A stretch of DNA of 64,000 nt, from positions 53,286 through 117,285 of the forward strand of contig NZ_JAAGPD010000039.1 in NCBI RefSeq assembly GCF_017104565.1, given 5' to 3'. A model generated the notes under the pieces. The model saw only the letters and a list, made by a program, of their open reading frames with translations. It ran no database searches and was not told the origin of the DNA. Shown one piece after another: positions 48,653 through 58,601 of this stretch; position 1 is the first letter of the stretch, and every line of letters begins with the position of its first letter. The position numbers were made by a program, and so were the translations under genes. The DNA is from Paraburkholderia sp. Tr-20389. GTDB taxonomy: Bacteria > Pseudomonadota > Gammaproteobacteria > Burkholderiales > Burkholderiaceae.

Positions 48653-49627
48653 TCAGTGCATGCCGCTCATGGTCGGCAGCAGCTCATGTACGACGCGCAT
48701 CGCGGCAGGCCCGATCAGCACGATGATCAGCGTCGGGAAGATGCAGAACATCAGCGGAAAGAGCAGCTTCAGCGCGATCTTCGCCGCCTGCTCCTCGGCG
48801 CGCAGACGGCGCCTCGTGCGCAGCGCGTCGATGAACACCCGCAGCGAATCGCCGACGCTCGTGCCGAAACGGTCCGCCTGAATCAGCATCGACGTGAGCG
48901 TGTCGATGTCTTCGACGCCCGTGCGCAGCGCCAGATTGCGCAGCGCCTTGTCGCGCCCCGAGCCCGCGCGCAGTTCGAGCAGCACGAGTTCGAGTTCGTC
49001 CTTGAGTGCGTGGCTCTTCACGCCGATCTCTTCGGCGACGCGCTGCATCGCCGAGTCCAGCCCCAGTCCCGCTTCGACGCACACGGTCATCAGGTCGAGC
49101 GCGTCGGGCAGGTCTTCGAAGATCGTGCGCTTGCGCGACTCGACGAGACGGCTCAGCACCACGTTCGGCAGATAGAAGCCAAGCGCGGCCGACCCAAGCG
49201 TCGCCATCAGCAGGAACTTCTGCGCGTCCTCACCGGCCAGCAGCGTGATGCCGACCAGCGCGAATGCGGGCAGCGCGAGGGCGAGCAGCGTTTTCGCGGC
49301 GAAGTAGATCGCGGGCGCGCTGTCGCTGCGCAGCCCCGCATTCGCGAAACGGCGCCGCAACACCGACTTGTCCCAGTCGTCCTTCGGCAGCGACAGCCGC
49401 GCGACGTGATGCGACACCTTCGCGACCGTTTCCATCCACGCGGGACTTTCGTCGTCCGCGGCACCCGGCGCGCCGTCCATGCCTGCCATGCCCGCCGAAG
49501 ACGACGCCGCGATACCGTCGATACGGCGCTTCAGCGGATCGGGACGAAGCAGCGACATCGCCTTCCACGCCGCGCCGAACACGATCGCGAACATCGCGGC
49601 CAGCACGAGAATCTGTTGGGTTTCCAT
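48653..49627 (-). CDS. tadC: TadC inner-membrane pilus protein
   Basis: A 324-residue membrane protein of the type II secretion F (GspF) family. It has an N-terminal anchor (ILVLAAMFAIVFGAAWKAM), a cytoplasmic domain with VEAGLGLDSAMQRVAEEI, and C-terminal helices (LLFPLMFCIFPTLIIVLIGP). It forms the platform with TadB that couples the ATPase to pilus growth. The start at 49627 has AACGGGG before it. Confidence 0.9.
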   Translation of the reverse strand: METQQILVLAAMFAIVFGAAWKAMSLLRPDPLKRRIDGIAASSSAGMAGMDGAPGAADDESPAWMETVAKVSHHVARLSLPKDDWDKSVLRRRFANAGLRSDSAPAIYFAAKTLLALALPAFALVGITLLAGEDAQKFLLMATLGSAALGFYLPNVVLSRLVESRKRTIFEDLPDALDLMTVCVEAGLGLDSAMQRVAEEIGVKSHALKDELELVLLELRAGSGRDKALRNLALRTGVEDIDTLTSMLIQADRFGTSVGDSLRVFIDALRTRRRLRAEEQAAKIALKLLFPLMFCIFPTLIIVLIGPAAMRVVHELLPTMSGMH

Positions 49628-49691
49628 GATTTCCCCGTTTATTGCGTTGCCTGTGTTGTTTTCGTCGATCCGGTTTCGCGCTTGCACGCCA

Positions 49692-50672
49692 CTACACGCG
49701 GATGCGCACGGTCCTGCGCAGCCACAGCACGCCGAAGAACATCATCGACAGCGCGATACCCGCGATCTTCCGGCCCGTCTCGTCTTCCCAGAACACCTTG
49801 CAGTAGCCGGGATTCAGCACCGACAGCGCGGCGATCACGAAGAACGGCAGCAGGCCGAGGATCCACGCCGACAGCCGGCCTTCCGCCGACAGCACGCGCA
49901 CCTTGGCGAGCAGCTTGAGCCGCTCGCGGATGATGGTGGCGATGTTGCCGAGAATCTCCGCGAGGTTGCCGCCCGCCTCGCGCTGGATCAGCACGGCGAT
50001 CACAAAGTAGCGCACGTCGTCGACGGGCACGCGGCTCACGAGGTTCATCAGCGCGTCGTTCATCGACACGCCGCAATTGATCTCGTCGAACGCGATGCGG
50101 AACTCGCCGCCCAGCGGCATCGGCAGCTCGTCGGCGACCATGCCGAGCGAGGCGGGGAACGAGTGGCCGGCGCGCAATGCACGGGCGATCAGATCGGCGG
50201 CGTCGGGCAACTGGCGCTCCAGCTGCACGATGCGCTTCGCGCGCTTGCCGCGCAGATACACGAGCGGCAGCAGCGCGGCGCCACCCGCTATGGCCAGCGC
50301 GATCGCGAACGGCAGGTGCATCCCGCCGATGCCGAACAGCAGCCCGCCGACCGCACACGCGGCCGAATAACCGACGAAGCGTCCCACCGACCACGACAGC
50401 CCCGACTGCTGCAGATACAGGTCGAGCAAATGCACGCGCGGCATGTGCATCAGCACGCGCGTGAAGGTCGGCGATTCGCTCAGCAGACGCTGCTTGAGAA
50501 TCGACATCTGTTCGCCGCTCACGTGACCGCCCGCCGACATCGCGCGGATGCGCGCATCCATCCGCTTGACGACGGGGCCGTGCCGGCTGTTCCAGAACAC
50601 ATACACGCCTTCGATCAGCAGCACGATCGCGACGAAGCCGAGGACGGCAAATGCCAGCAATGTCGTATCCAT
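49692..50672 (-). CDS. tadB: TadB inner-membrane pilus protein
   Basis: A 326-residue partner of TadC, also of the GspF family. It has an N-terminal helix (LAFAVLGFVAIVLLIEGVYV), a mid helix pair, and the cytoplasmic motif ALRAGHSFPASLGMVADELP. Two C-terminal helices end at FFGVLWLRRTVRIRV. It comes 18 bases after tadA. Confidence 0.9.
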   Translation of the reverse strand: MDTTLLAFAVLGFVAIVLLIEGVYVFWNSRHGPVVKRMDARIRAMSAGGHVSGEQMSILKQRLLSESPTFTRVLMHMPRVHLLDLYLQQSGLSWSVGRFVGYSAACAVGGLLFGIGGMHLPFAIALAIAGGAALLPLVYLRGKRAKRIVQLERQLPDAADLIARALRAGHSFPASLGMVADELPMPLGGEFRIAFDEINCGVSMNDALMNLVSRVPVDDVRYFVIAVLIQREAGGNLAEILGNIATIIRERLKLLAKVRVLSAEGRLSAWILGLLPFFVIAALSVLNPGYCKVFWEDETGRKIAGIALSMMFFGVLWLRRTVRIRV

Positions 50673-50690
50673 GTCCGTCTCCGTGACCGT

Positions 50691-52079
50691 TCAGACTTCG
50701 TAGCGTCGCGACGGATCGAACATCTGATCCGGCAGCGCGAGACCGAACGCGGCAAGCCGGTCGGCGAACTTGGGGCGCACGCCCGTGGCGCAGAAGTAGC
50801 CTTTGACCGTGCCGTCTTCCGCAACGCCCGTGCGCCTGAAGGTGAAAATCTCCTGCATGTTGATGATCTCGCCTTCCATCCCGGTGATTTCCTGGATGCT
50901 CATCAGCTTGCGGCGGCCGTCCGTGAGACGCGACGCCTGCACGACCACCGTGATCGCCGATGCGATCTGCTGGCGCATCGCCTTGATCGGCATCGTCAGG
51001 CCTGCCATCCCCACCATGTTTTCGAGGCGCGTCAGCGCGTCGCGCGGTGTGTTCGCGTGCAGCGTCGCCATCGATCCTTCGTGGCCCGTGTTCATCGCAT
51101 GCAGCATGTCGAGCGCTTCCGCGCCGCGCACTTCGCCGAGGATGATGCGGTCGGGGCGCATCCGCAGCGCGTTCTTCACCAGCGAACGCTGCGAGATTTC
51201 CCCTTTGCCTTCGATATTCGGCGGCCGCGTTTCGAGGCGCAGCACGTGCTCCTGGCGCAGTTGCAGTTCGGCGGCGTCTTCGATCGTGACGATGCGCTCG
51301 TCGTTGGGAATGAAGCCCGACAGCAGGTTGAGCATGGTCGTCTTGCCGCTGCCCGTGCCGCCCGAGATCAGCACGTTCAGCTTCGCCTTGATCAGCGCTT
51401 CGAGCAGTTGCGCCATCGCGGGCGTGAAGGACTGGTTCTTCACCATGTCGTCCACTTTCAGCGGATTCACGGCGAAGCGGCGAATCGACACGAGCGGCCC
51501 GTCGATCGCGGACGGCGGAATGATCGCGTTCACACGCGAGCCGTCGGGCAGACGCGCATCGACCATCGGCGTCGACTCGTCGATGCGCCGTCCGACGCGC
51601 GACACGATGCGCTCGATGATCTTCATCAGATGCGCGTCGTCGAAGAACGTGATGTCGGTCTGCTCGAGCTTGCCGCGCCGCTCCACGTACACGTGCTGCG
51701 ACGTGTTGACGAGAATGTCCGACACCGTCGGATCGGCGAGCAGCGGTTCGAGCGGTCCGAGTCCGAACATTTCGTCGTGCACGTCCTGGGCGAGACGCCG
51801 GCGTTCGATCTCGTTCATCGGAATCTTGTCTTCGTCGACGATGCGCTCGACCAGTTGCGCGAGTTCGCGCCTGATCTGTTCGGGCGTGAGGCGCTGCAGC
51901 TTGTCGAGTTCGACGCGGTCGATGATCTTCTCGTGCACGTTCATCTTCAGCTGCTGATACGCGCGCCGCGCGGCCATGCTCTCGGCCGTGTTGCCTGCTG
52001 GCAGGTCGGCCGAGGCGGCACCGCCGGCCGCGCCGTTCATCGACACACTCTGCAATCTCAGTTGATCGCGCAATGACAT
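50691..52079 (-). CDS. tadA: TadA/CpaF secretion ATPase
   Basis: A 462-residue hexameric ATPase of the type II/IV secretion family. Walker A is GGTGSGKTT at residues 240-248. The Asp and His boxes and Walker B ([13 protein letters not shown]) are present, with [12 protein letters not shown] as His box. It drives pilus assembly. AACGGGGGAACC lies upstream of the ATG. It is next to cpaE and tadB as in other Tad loci. Confidence 0.95.
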   Translation of the reverse strand: MSLRDQLRLQSVSMNGAAGGAASADLPAGNTAESMAARRAYQQLKMNVHEKIIDRVELDKLQRLTPEQIRRELAQLVERIVDEDKIPMNEIERRRLAQDVHDEMFGLGPLEPLLADPTVSDILVNTSQHVYVERRGKLEQTDITFFDDAHLMKIIERIVSRVGRRIDESTPMVDARLPDGSRVNAIIPPSAIDGPLVSIRRFAVNPLKVDDMVKNQSFTPAMAQLLEALIKAKLNVLISGGTGSGKTTMLNLLSGFIPNDERIVTIEDAAELQLRQEHVLRLETRPPNIEGKGEISQRSLVKNALRMRPDRIILGEVRGAEALDMLHAMNTGHEGSMATLHANTPRDALTRLENMVGMAGLTMPIKAMRQQIASAITVVVQASRLTDGRRKLMSIQEITGMEGEIINMQEIFTFRRTGVAEDGTVKGYFCATGVRPKFADRLAAFGLALPDQMFDPSRRYEV

Positions 52080-52119
52080 GATGAGGTTCCCCCGTTGCTG
52101 TGAGATGGCGCGCGGTGCG

Positions 52120-53322
52120 TCAATGGCCCGTCTTCAGTTGCGGCACGTCGCGCGGCTTCGACGCGAACAGGCGCGCAAGGCCGCCCTTCTTCTCTTTCTG
52201 CGGCGCGGGCGACAGCACATGCGCGAAGGCCACGATGTCCTGCGCGAGCGCGCTGCCTTTCGCCACACTCATGATGGGCAGCCCCTGATCGAGCGCCGCG
52301 CCCGCCTGTTTGTCGTCGCGCGAAAAGCGATGCGCGATGCTCATCCCGAAGCTCTGCTCGAACGCCTGCAGATCGACGGGTGCGTGTTTGTCGTACTGGT
52401 TCACGAGCACGCTGATCTTGCTGCTCGCGTAGCCGAGTTCGTTGAAGATGTCGAGCATGCGGCGGCCCGCGCGCAGATAGAGCACGCTCTGGCGCACCAG
52501 CATGCAGATGCGTTCGCTCTGGTCGAGCACGTGGATCGCGAGCGGATTGATCCCGAGGCCGAGATCGACGATCACCGCGTCGTATTGCGAGCGCGCGAGC
52601 GCGAGCACGCGTTCGAGCTGGGCGGGGCGCAGGTCGCCCGCGCGGATCGGATCGCCCGCTCCCGCCAGCACGTCGAGGTTCTCGTTCATGTGCATCACAC
52701 AGGAGTCGAAGAACGCGTTGTCGAGCCGGTCGATCTGCGCGCACACATCGGCGAGCGTCGCGGCCGGCGTCTGGTCGGCCACCAGCAGGCTGGCGTCGGC
52801 GAACTGCTGGTTGGCGTCGACCAGCAGCACCCGCTTGCCGCGCTGCGTCGCGAGCGCATGCGCCACGTTCATCGCGATGAAGGTCGTGCCCGTGCCGCCC
52901 TTGCACGAAGTCAGCGATACGACCCGCCCTTCGCGCCGCGTACCCGCGGTCTTCTTGCCCCACACGTGCGAAAGCTCGCTTGCGAATGCCTGCGCGTCGA
53001 GCGGCCAGGGCAGCACATGGCGCACGCCGGCCCGCATCGCCGCCATCAGCAGCGCCGTCGAGGGCGCGGGCGTCACCAGCATGCAGTTCAGCTGCGGCAC
53101 GTGCGACAGCGCTTCCTCGATCGACGCCATGTCGTGGGGCTCGAGATCGACATCGTCGACGATCAGCAGATCCGCCGACTTGATGTCCGCGGCGTGCGCC
53201 CGCAATTGCGGCACCGAGCCGTGCTGCACCCGCACGCGATGCGCGATGCCGCATCCCTCCAGCAACTGCTCGATCTTCTGCGAGCGGTCCGGACCCGATG
53301 AGATGAGGAGGATGTCGATCAT
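52120..53322 (-). CDS. cpaE: CpaE/TadZ localisation protein
   Basis: A 400-residue protein. An N-terminal receiver-like domain ([20 protein letters not shown]) is followed by a MinD/ParA-type ATPase whose Walker A reads KGGTGTTF at 141-148, missing the second Lys, as is usual for TadZ/CpaE. It directs the pilus machine to its place in the cell. Confidence 0.9.
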   Translation of the reverse strand: MIDILLISSGPDRSQKIEQLLEGCGIAHRVRVQHGSVPQLRAHAADIKSADLLIVDDVDLEPHDMASIEEALSHVPQLNCMLVTPAPSTALLMAAMRAGVRHVLPWPLDAQAFASELSHVWGKKTAGTRREGRVVSLTSCKGGTGTTFIAMNVAHALATQRGKRVLLVDANQQFADASLLVADQTPAATLADVCAQIDRLDNAFFDSCVMHMNENLDVLAGAGDPIRAGDLRPAQLERVLALARSQYDAVIVDLGLGINPLAIHVLDQSERICMLVRQSVLYLRAGRRMLDIFNELGYASSKISVLVNQYDKHAPVDLQAFEQSFGMSIAHRFSRDDKQAGAALDQGLPIMSVAKGSALAQDIVAFAHVLSPAPQKEKKGGLARLFASKPRDVPQLKTGH

Positions 53323-53420
53323 GTTCAGTCTCCGCGTACGGGGCTTGTCGTGAGTTGGGTCGGTGGCGTGCGCGCGCCGTGCTGCGACGCGCGCGCGTCT
53401 TCGTCAGTTCACCGTCGCCA

Positions 53421-53708
53421 TCAGTTCGAGTTGGGCAGGCCGACCGCGAACACGTTGACAGGCGGCGGCGGCGACGTGAACGACTTCGCGTAGTTCTTCT
53501 GGATCGCCGTGGCCGTCGCGCCGTCGACGCCCGCCACCGGGTCGGTGTTCATGCCCGCGTTGGGATTGAGCGTCTGCATTTCCTTGATCTGCTGAACGGA
53601 ACTGCCGAAGGTCGCGTCCCAGTGCGGCGTCGAGGTCAGGCAGCCTCCGAGCGTCACGCTCGCCGCCGCGCACAGCGACGCGCGGATCAATGTCTGGATG
53701 GTTTTCAT
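53421..53708 (-). CDS. small Tad-locus lipoprotein
   Basis: A 95-residue lipoprotein (SLCAAASVTLGGCLTS; lipobox TLGGC). The mature part carries LNPNAG and TDPVAGVDGATATAIQKNYAKSF, a pattern seen in short proteins of beta- and gammaproteobacterial Tad loci next to the secretin gene. It may be a secretin pilotin or CpaD-like partner; this is not certain. GGAGACC lies before the ATG. Confidence 0.78.
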   Translation of the reverse strand: MKTIQTLIRASLCAAASVTLGGCLTSTPHWDATFGSSVQQIKEMQTLNPNAGMNTDPVAGVDGATATAIQKNYAKSFTSPPPPVNVFAVGLPNSN

Positions 53709-53744
53709 GTCGGTCTCCAGGGGTTCGTCGGTTGCGCGTCGCGC

Positions 53745-55865
53745 TTATTGCGTGCGAGCGTTGTCGCCGGTTTCTCGGGCCTGCTGCGTGGCGGGCTGCG
53801 TGGCGGCCTGCGTGGCGGTCTCTGCGGCAGGCTGCGCGACGGCGGTCGTGCCTGCCGTTGCCAGCGGCTGCACGCTCACGCTCGCCGTCTGCACGGCTGC
53901 CGTATGCACGTCGGTGGGTTCGACCCGCGTGATCGGGCCCGAACCGTCGCCGCCGTTGCCGCTCTCGGGTGCGCGAGGCGTGGCGGGTGCGCGGATCGCG
54001 TCCGACACCGGCTGCGTGCGCTCGGGCACCGGCACCGGCGTCGGCGCCGTCGTGCCTTGCGAGGTGATGACGGGCGTCAGCACCACGGGCGCAGCCGAAC
54101 CCGTCGTCGGAATCGAGCCGCCCTTGACGGGCATCGGCGACGGAATCGCATTGGCGGGCACGGCGGCGCCCGTCGACGGCGGCGCGGCTTCGGCGGGCGC
54201 CTTCGGATTCTTGCCTTCCATGTTGCCCGTGAAGAGCACGCTCGCTTCCGTCACCTTGCCGAAGTGATCGGTCGGCAGCGGGTAGTTCTGCGGCAGCGGT
54301 TTCGCGAGGCGCGGCGTCACGACGAACACGAGTTCCGTCTTGTCCTCCTGGAAGTTCGTGCTGCGGAACAGCGCGCCGAGCACGGGCACTTCGCCGAGTC
54401 CCGGCAAGCCCTTGAGCGTGCCCGTCACGTTGCTCTTCATCAGACCGCCGATCGCGAAGCTCTGACCGTCGTACACCTGCAGCGTGGTCGACGCGCGGCG
54501 CGTGGTGATGAGGGGCAGCACGGCCGTCGTGCTGACGGTGCCCGCCGTGACGGCGACGCCTGTCGGCGACAGCTCCGACACTTCCGGCGAAACCTTGAGA
54601 TTGATGCGGCCGTTGTCGAGCACGGTCGGCGTGAAGGTCAGGCCGACGCCGAACGTCTCTTCCTGCAGGATGATCGTCGTGCCCGCCGCGCCGTTGCTTT
54701 GCGGCACGGGGATGAACACCTTGCCGCCCGCGAGGAAGCTCGCCTCCTGGCCGCTGATCGCCATCAGGTTCGGCTCGGCCAGCACCTTGACGAGCTGGTC
54801 GGTCTTCTGCGCGTCGATGGCGAAGTTGAGCGGCTTGTTGTTCGCCTTCGAGCCGAGCAGCGCGCCCATGCCGCCCGACAGGAAATCGGCCAGCAGGCCG
54901 AAGCTCCAGCTGCCCGTGCCGCCCTGGATGTTCGCGGCCATGCCGAGCTGATCGATCAGCGTCTTCGACACTTCGGCCACTTTCACTTCGAGCATCACCT
55001 GCTGCGGCGCGGCCACATGCATCATGTTGACGATGCGCTCGTTGTTGCCGTTGCCCGATGCGCCTGCCGGCCTCAGCACGGCGGGGATCATCGCGCCGCC
55101 CTGGGCGCCGCCCGCATTGGCGGGCGCGGCGACGGGCACGGGCGCCGCCTGGCGCGCCACATACGCACGCGCCAGCTCGACGATGCGCTCGGCCTTCACC
55201 GAGTCGGACACGGTGCCCGTCAGCACGAGTGTGTCGGCGGCGGCCTTGACCTGCACGCCCGATTCTTCCGGCATCAGCACGGCGAGCGTCTGCTGCAGGC
55301 CGCCGGGATCGGCGCCCACGGCGACGTCGATGATCGTGCACGAGCCGCTGCGGCCCTGCACGATCATGTTGGTCGTGCCGACGTCGGTGCCGAGCAGATA
55401 GAGCGTTTGCGGCGACACGAGCATCGCCTGCACGATCGACGGATTGCCGACCGTGCGCGTCTTCACCGACTCGCGCACGTTGACCATCGTCGATTTGCCG
55501 ACGGGAATCGTCACCGTCTGATGATCGGCGATCGCGCCCGTGCAGTTCGGGCCCTTGCCGCCCTGCGCCACGCCCGCGGCAGCCGCCGGCGCTGCGCCGC
55601 TCATGCCGATCGTCAGATGCACGGCGCCGCCGTTCGACGCCATGGTCATCGGCAGCGGCGCCTGGCTCGCGGCTTCCTGGCTGGCGGCCTGCGCGGCGGG
55701 CAATGCCCACAGGCAGGCGCCCATCAGTCCGCAGACGCTCGCCTGGATCAGACGCGCGCGGCGCGCGAACGGTGCGGCGTGCGTGCCGATGTGCGTCGGC
55801 TGCGCGGCTTGCTTCGTGTCGCGTCCGCACCGTGCGTGCGCGCGCTGGCTATCTCTCGCGTTCAT
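53745..55865 (-). CDS. cpaC: RcpA/CpaC outer-membrane secretin with long C-terminal tail
   Basis: A 706-residue secretin forming the outer-membrane pore for the Flp pilus. A basic leader and signal end at AQA near residue 60. N-domains follow (NVRESVKTRTVGNPSIVQAM; a BON-like segment), then the secretin core (QVMLEVKVAEVSKTLIDQLG to ELVFVVTPRLAKPLPQNYPL), ending about residue 530. Residues 551-706 form an extra Pro/Thr/Ala-rich tail (ATQAATQPATQQA at the end); CpaC/RcpA proteins are usually near 450-520 aa. GGGGGTAGGAC precedes the ATG. Confidence 0.92.
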   Translation of the reverse strand: MNARDSQRAHARCGRDTKQAAQPTHIGTHAAPFARRARLIQASVCGLMGACLWALPAAQAASQEAASQAPLPMTMASNGGAVHLTIGMSGAAPAAAAGVAQGGKGPNCTGAIADHQTVTIPVGKSTMVNVRESVKTRTVGNPSIVQAMLVSPQTLYLLGTDVGTTNMIVQGRSGSCTIIDVAVGADPGGLQQTLAVLMPEESGVQVKAAADTLVLTGTVSDSVKAERIVELARAYVARQAAPVPVAAPANAGGAQGGAMIPAVLRPAGASGNGNNERIVNMMHVAAPQQVMLEVKVAEVSKTLIDQLGMAANIQGGTGSWSFGLLADFLSGGMGALLGSKANNKPLNFAIDAQKTDQLVKVLAEPNLMAISGQEASFLAGGKVFIPVPQSNGAAGTTIILQEETFGVGLTFTPTVLDNGRINLKVSPEVSELSPTGVAVTAGTVSTTAVLPLITTRRASTTLQVYDGQSFAIGGLMKSNVTGTLKGLPGLGEVPVLGALFRSTNFQEDKTELVFVVTPRLAKPLPQNYPLPTDHFGKVTEASVLFTGNMEGKNPKAPAEAAPPSTGAAVPANAIPSPMPVKGGSIPTTGSAAPVVLTPVITSQGTTAPTPVPVPERTQPVSDAIRAPATPRAPESGNGGDGSGPITRVEPTDVHTAAVQTASVSVQPLATAGTTAVAQPAAETATQAATQPATQQARETGDNARTQ

Positions 55866-55937
55866 GTCCTACCCCCGTATTGGCGCCGTTGTCTGGTCTC
55901 GACCCGGCTTGCGCTTTCGCGTCTCTGTTCGTTCTGC

Positions 55938-56789
55938 TCAAAAACATTCCTGTCTGCTCTGCGATCCGTCGATCACGCTCACGCAGTTCGACGGCGCCCG
56001 TGCAACGACCTTGTGCACCACCGGCTTCGGCGCAGGGGCCGGTGCGGCGGGCGGCGCGGCGACGGGAATCTTCAGCAGCGTGGCCTTGGTCGCGCCTGCC
56101 GTCGATGTGTCCTGCGGATCGACCTGGTTGCGCAGCACGAGCGACAGCGAACCGATGCTGCGCGCGAGGTCGATCTTCTCGGCCTGCTCGGGCGTGACTT
56201 CGAGCGTCACGGCGTCGACGACCTTCGGCTTGGTTTCGTCGCGGCCCGCTTCCTGCGCGACGGCGAGCACGAGGATCTTCTCGAGCACGATCTTCGAGAT
56301 GTTCTGATCGCGGCCCGATCCGCCGCTGCCTTCACCCTTGCTGCCGTTGTCCTTCTCGGTGTTCACGAGAATGTCGACGTAGTTGCCCGGCAACGCGAAG
56401 CCCGCGACGCCGATCACGTCGTTCACGCGCACCGTGATCGCGCGCTTGCCTTCGTTGATGACGGCCGACAGGCCGCCCAGCGTGCCGACGGGCGAGAGCT
56501 TCGCCTCCAGCACGGGTTCGCCGCGCGACAGGCTCGCCTTCAGCACGCGGCCTTCGAGCTTCTTCACGTCGTTGAACGTGCCGGGCGGCACGCTGCCCGC
56601 GGGCCAGTCGGACACCTTGAGCATTTCGGGCGAGACGCGCTGGCCGAGACTCATGTCGGCCGATGCGATCACCACCTTGGTCGTGGATGTCGACGTCTGC
56701 TGCACCATCCAGCGCGCCGCGAACACCACGGCCGCAAGACCGGCCGCCGTCGCGACGAGCAACATCACCAACGCGCGAGCGTTCTTCAT
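55938..56789 (-). CDS. cpaB: CpaB/RcpC pilus assembly protein
   Basis: A 283-residue periplasmic protein with an N-terminal anchor (ALVMLLVATAAGLAAVVFAARW), an SAF/AFP-like domain (VVIASADMSLGQRVSPEMLK) and the RcpC domain (GKRAITVRVNDVIGVAGFAL). It helps to build or stabilise the secretin. AGGAG lies before the ATG. It is followed by the secretin gene. Confidence 0.9.
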   Translation of the reverse strand: MKNARALVMLLVATAAGLAAVVFAARWMVQQTSTSTTKVVIASADMSLGQRVSPEMLKVSDWPAGSVPPGTFNDVKKLEGRVLKASLSRGEPVLEAKLSPVGTLGGLSAVINEGKRAITVRVNDVIGVAGFALPGNYVDILVNTEKDNGSKGEGSGGSGRDQNISKIVLEKILVLAVAQEAGRDETKPKVVDAVTLEVTPEQAEKIDLARSIGSLSLVLRNQVDPQDTSTAGATKATLLKIPVAAPPAAPAPAPKPVVHKVVARAPSNCVSVIDGSQSRQECF

Positions 56790-56853
56790 GTCGTTCTCCT
56801 GACTGTCGCCGTCGGTGACGGCGTTTGGGATCGTGTTACGGGAATGGGGTGGA

Positions 56854-57315
56854 TCAGTCCGTCAGATCGCGGTCGTCGCAGGGATCGCGGTACTGCGGGC
56901 CGGGCGCTTCGTCTTCGCTCTGCGCGGCCGGGTGCCGGACCGGCTGCGGAGCCGCGAGCCACAGCTGCGCGGCCTGCCGCTGCCCGGCGGCCAGCGCGCG
57001 GCGTTGCGCTTCGCGCTTCGCCACCCATTGCGCGACCACCAGCACGTCGATGAGCGCGAGCATCGTGTGTTCGCGTTGCCGGCGTCCCGCAGGCGTGAGC
57101 AGCGCGCGCTGATGCAGATGGATCGCCGGATTCGCCGTGTGGCGCAATTCCGGCGCCGCGTCCACGTAGTACATTGCGTACGCGGTGGACGCGGTCTCCG
57201 TGCGGCGCGGCCGGCCGGTCTTGCCGGCCAGGTTTGCGCCGCTGCCGTTTTCCGCCGATGCGGAACGGCTTCCCCGTGCGTCGGCCGTCTTGCGGCCTGA
57301 ATCATTTGTCTTCAT
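56854..57315 (-). CDS. Tad-locus protein of unknown function
   Basis: A 153-residue protein with a disordered basic N-terminus (Lys/Arg/Ser/Gly-rich) and a helical middle (RREHT-like segment, MLALIDVLVVAQWVAKREAQ) that could be a membrane-dipping or coiled-coil helix, then a Pro/Gln/Asp-rich acidic end. GGGGGTAGTC precedes the ATG at 57315. I do not recognise the family. It lies between the prepilin peptidase and cpaB. Confidence 0.6.
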   Translation of the reverse strand: MKTNDSGRKTADARGSRSASAENGSGANLAGKTGRPRRTETASTAYAMYYVDAAPELRHTANPAIHLHQRALLTPAGRRQREHTMLALIDVLVVAQWVAKREAQRRALAAGQRQAAQLWLAAPQPVRHPAAQSEDEAPGPQYRDPCDDRDLTD

Positions 57316-57705
57316 GACTACCCCCGTATCTGGCCGTCCTTCTTTCGAAGGCGCTTTCCAGGTGGACGACCCCACGTCCACACCCCGTTCCTGACTTTGC
57401 TTCCGGCCTTTCTGTGAAGGCTCTCTGTTATCTTGCTTCACTGCGGCTGCGTTCCTTGCTGCGTCGTCGCGGGCTTCGGCTGTTTTCAGGTGCTGTCCGC
57501 CGTTCGCCCGATGCTGGTTGTCGTCGTCGCGTTGTTTTCTTGTTGTTGTCCTGCCCTGATTCGCCTGCTTCGCGTCTCTTGCAGTTCCCCGCCACTGCCC
57601 CTCGTTACCGCCCCCTCGTTACTGCTGTCCGCTGCGGCTATCTCACCCGCTTCTGTGTTATCGCTTCGTTGCCGTGCGGCCTGTTATGTCGTCCCTCGTC
57701 CCTCG
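57316..57705 (-). other. gene-free gap inside the Tad locus
   Basis: 390 bases, the largest gap inside the locus. The minus-strand sequence is purine-rich (the plus strand has many CT runs, such as TTGTTTTCTTGTTGTTGTCC at 57533 and nearby). No credible gene or clear hairpin is visible. An internal promoter or long leader for the genes from 57315 down is the likely content. Confidence 0.4.
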
Positions 57706-58257
57706 TCACACGCTCACGAACAGCGAGAGCATCGTGCCCGTCGCGATGGCGACGCCGTACGGCAGCGTTCCCATCGTCGGCCGTCTCGTTCTCGTGCCGC
57801 CCGCGTCCTGCGGGCTGTCGCGCCGGGCGCCGCCCGATGCGACCGACACATCGATCAGCACGGCCGCCATGTTGTGCAATCCGGCGTACACCTGCCGGCG
57901 CCGCAGCATCTCGACGAGCGCCCACACCCCGCCGACCGCGCAGACGATCAGCGCCGCCTGCAACGCGCCGCTCGCGCCGCAGAAACAACCGACGGCCGCC
58001 ATCAGCTTGACGTCGCCCGCCCCCATCATCCGTAGCAGATAGCCGGGCAGAAGCACGGCGCCGCCCGCAAGCGCGCCGCCCACCCACATCTGCACTCCCT
58101 CCATCGCGCCATGCAGCGCGCACTGCACGACGAGCCCTACGCCCAGACCGACGATGACCAGCCAGTTCGGAATGCGCCGTGCGTGGATGTCGTAGATCGC
58201 GGCAATCACGACCAGCGCCAACACGCATGGACCCACTGGAAAAGGCACGCCGTTCAT
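57706..58257 (-). CDS. cpaA: prepilin peptidase (TadV/CpaA)
   Basis: A 183-residue aspartic membrane protease that cleaves Flp and TadE-type prepilins. Catalytic Asp in YDIHARRIPNWLV and GAGDVKLMAAVG are both visible. Six hydrophobic helices. The start at 58257 gives the family N-terminus. It follows flp by 123 bases. Confidence 0.9.
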   Translation of the reverse strand: MNGVPFPVGPCVLALVVIAAIYDIHARRIPNWLVIVGLGVGLVVQCALHGAMEGVQMWVGGALAGGAVLLPGYLLRMMGAGDVKLMAAVGCFCGASGALQAALIVCAVGGVWALVEMLRRRQVYAGLHNMAAVLIDVSVASGGARRDSPQDAGGTRTRRPTMGTLPYGVAIATGTMLSLFVSV

Positions 58258-58380
58258 CGAAAACTCCGTTGTCTGGTTACGACTGTTGAATCTTGCCGGC
58301 CGCCGCTGCCCTGTCTCGAACGCTTGCGTTGGCGAGACAGGGTGCGGTGCTGGCTTGCCGACTGACACTCGACCGCAGAA

Positions 58381-58560
58381 TCAACCTGCGGCCACTGCTG
58401 CAAGCTTGTCGGCAATGGTGGAGAAGGCCTGCCTCAGGTTGGTGCCGAGCGTCGTGACTGTCGTAATGATCGCCACGGCGATCAACCCGGCCAGCAGGCC
58501 GTATTCGATTGCCGACACGCCGTCTTCTTCGCGCAGGAATTGCAGGATTGCGTTCTTCAT
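58381..58560 (-). CDS. flp: Flp-type pilin, second copy
   Basis: A 59-residue major pilin. The cleavage site G|VSAIEYGLL (Glu at +5, Tyr at +6) and the hydrophobic helix GLLAGLIAVAIITTVTTLG are typical. It differs from the neighbouring pilin at six positions. TACGAGGG lies before the ATG. The stop is followed by the prepilin peptidase gene. Confidence 0.92.
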   Translation of the reverse strand: MKNAILQFLREEDGVSAIEYGLLAGLIAVAIITTVTTLGTNLRQAFSTIADKLAAVAAG

Positions 58561-58601
58561 CTGGTCCCTCGTAGCCTGTGAACCGGAATCCGGCTGTTGG
58601 A

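Noticed and set aside
49479-52076. 865-codon open frame on the plus strand
   Set aside because: Antisense to tadA, tadB and part of tadC. Its composition is that of a shadow frame.
53355-57053. 1232-codon open frame on the plus strand
   Set aside because: It lies antisense to cpaE end, cpaC, cpaB and the next gene. It is Arg/His-rich as expected for the shadow of GC3-biased genes.
57414-58035. Plus-strand frames over the Tad gap and prepilin peptidase
   Set aside because: They have no ribosome site and run antisense to the well-supported peptidase gene.
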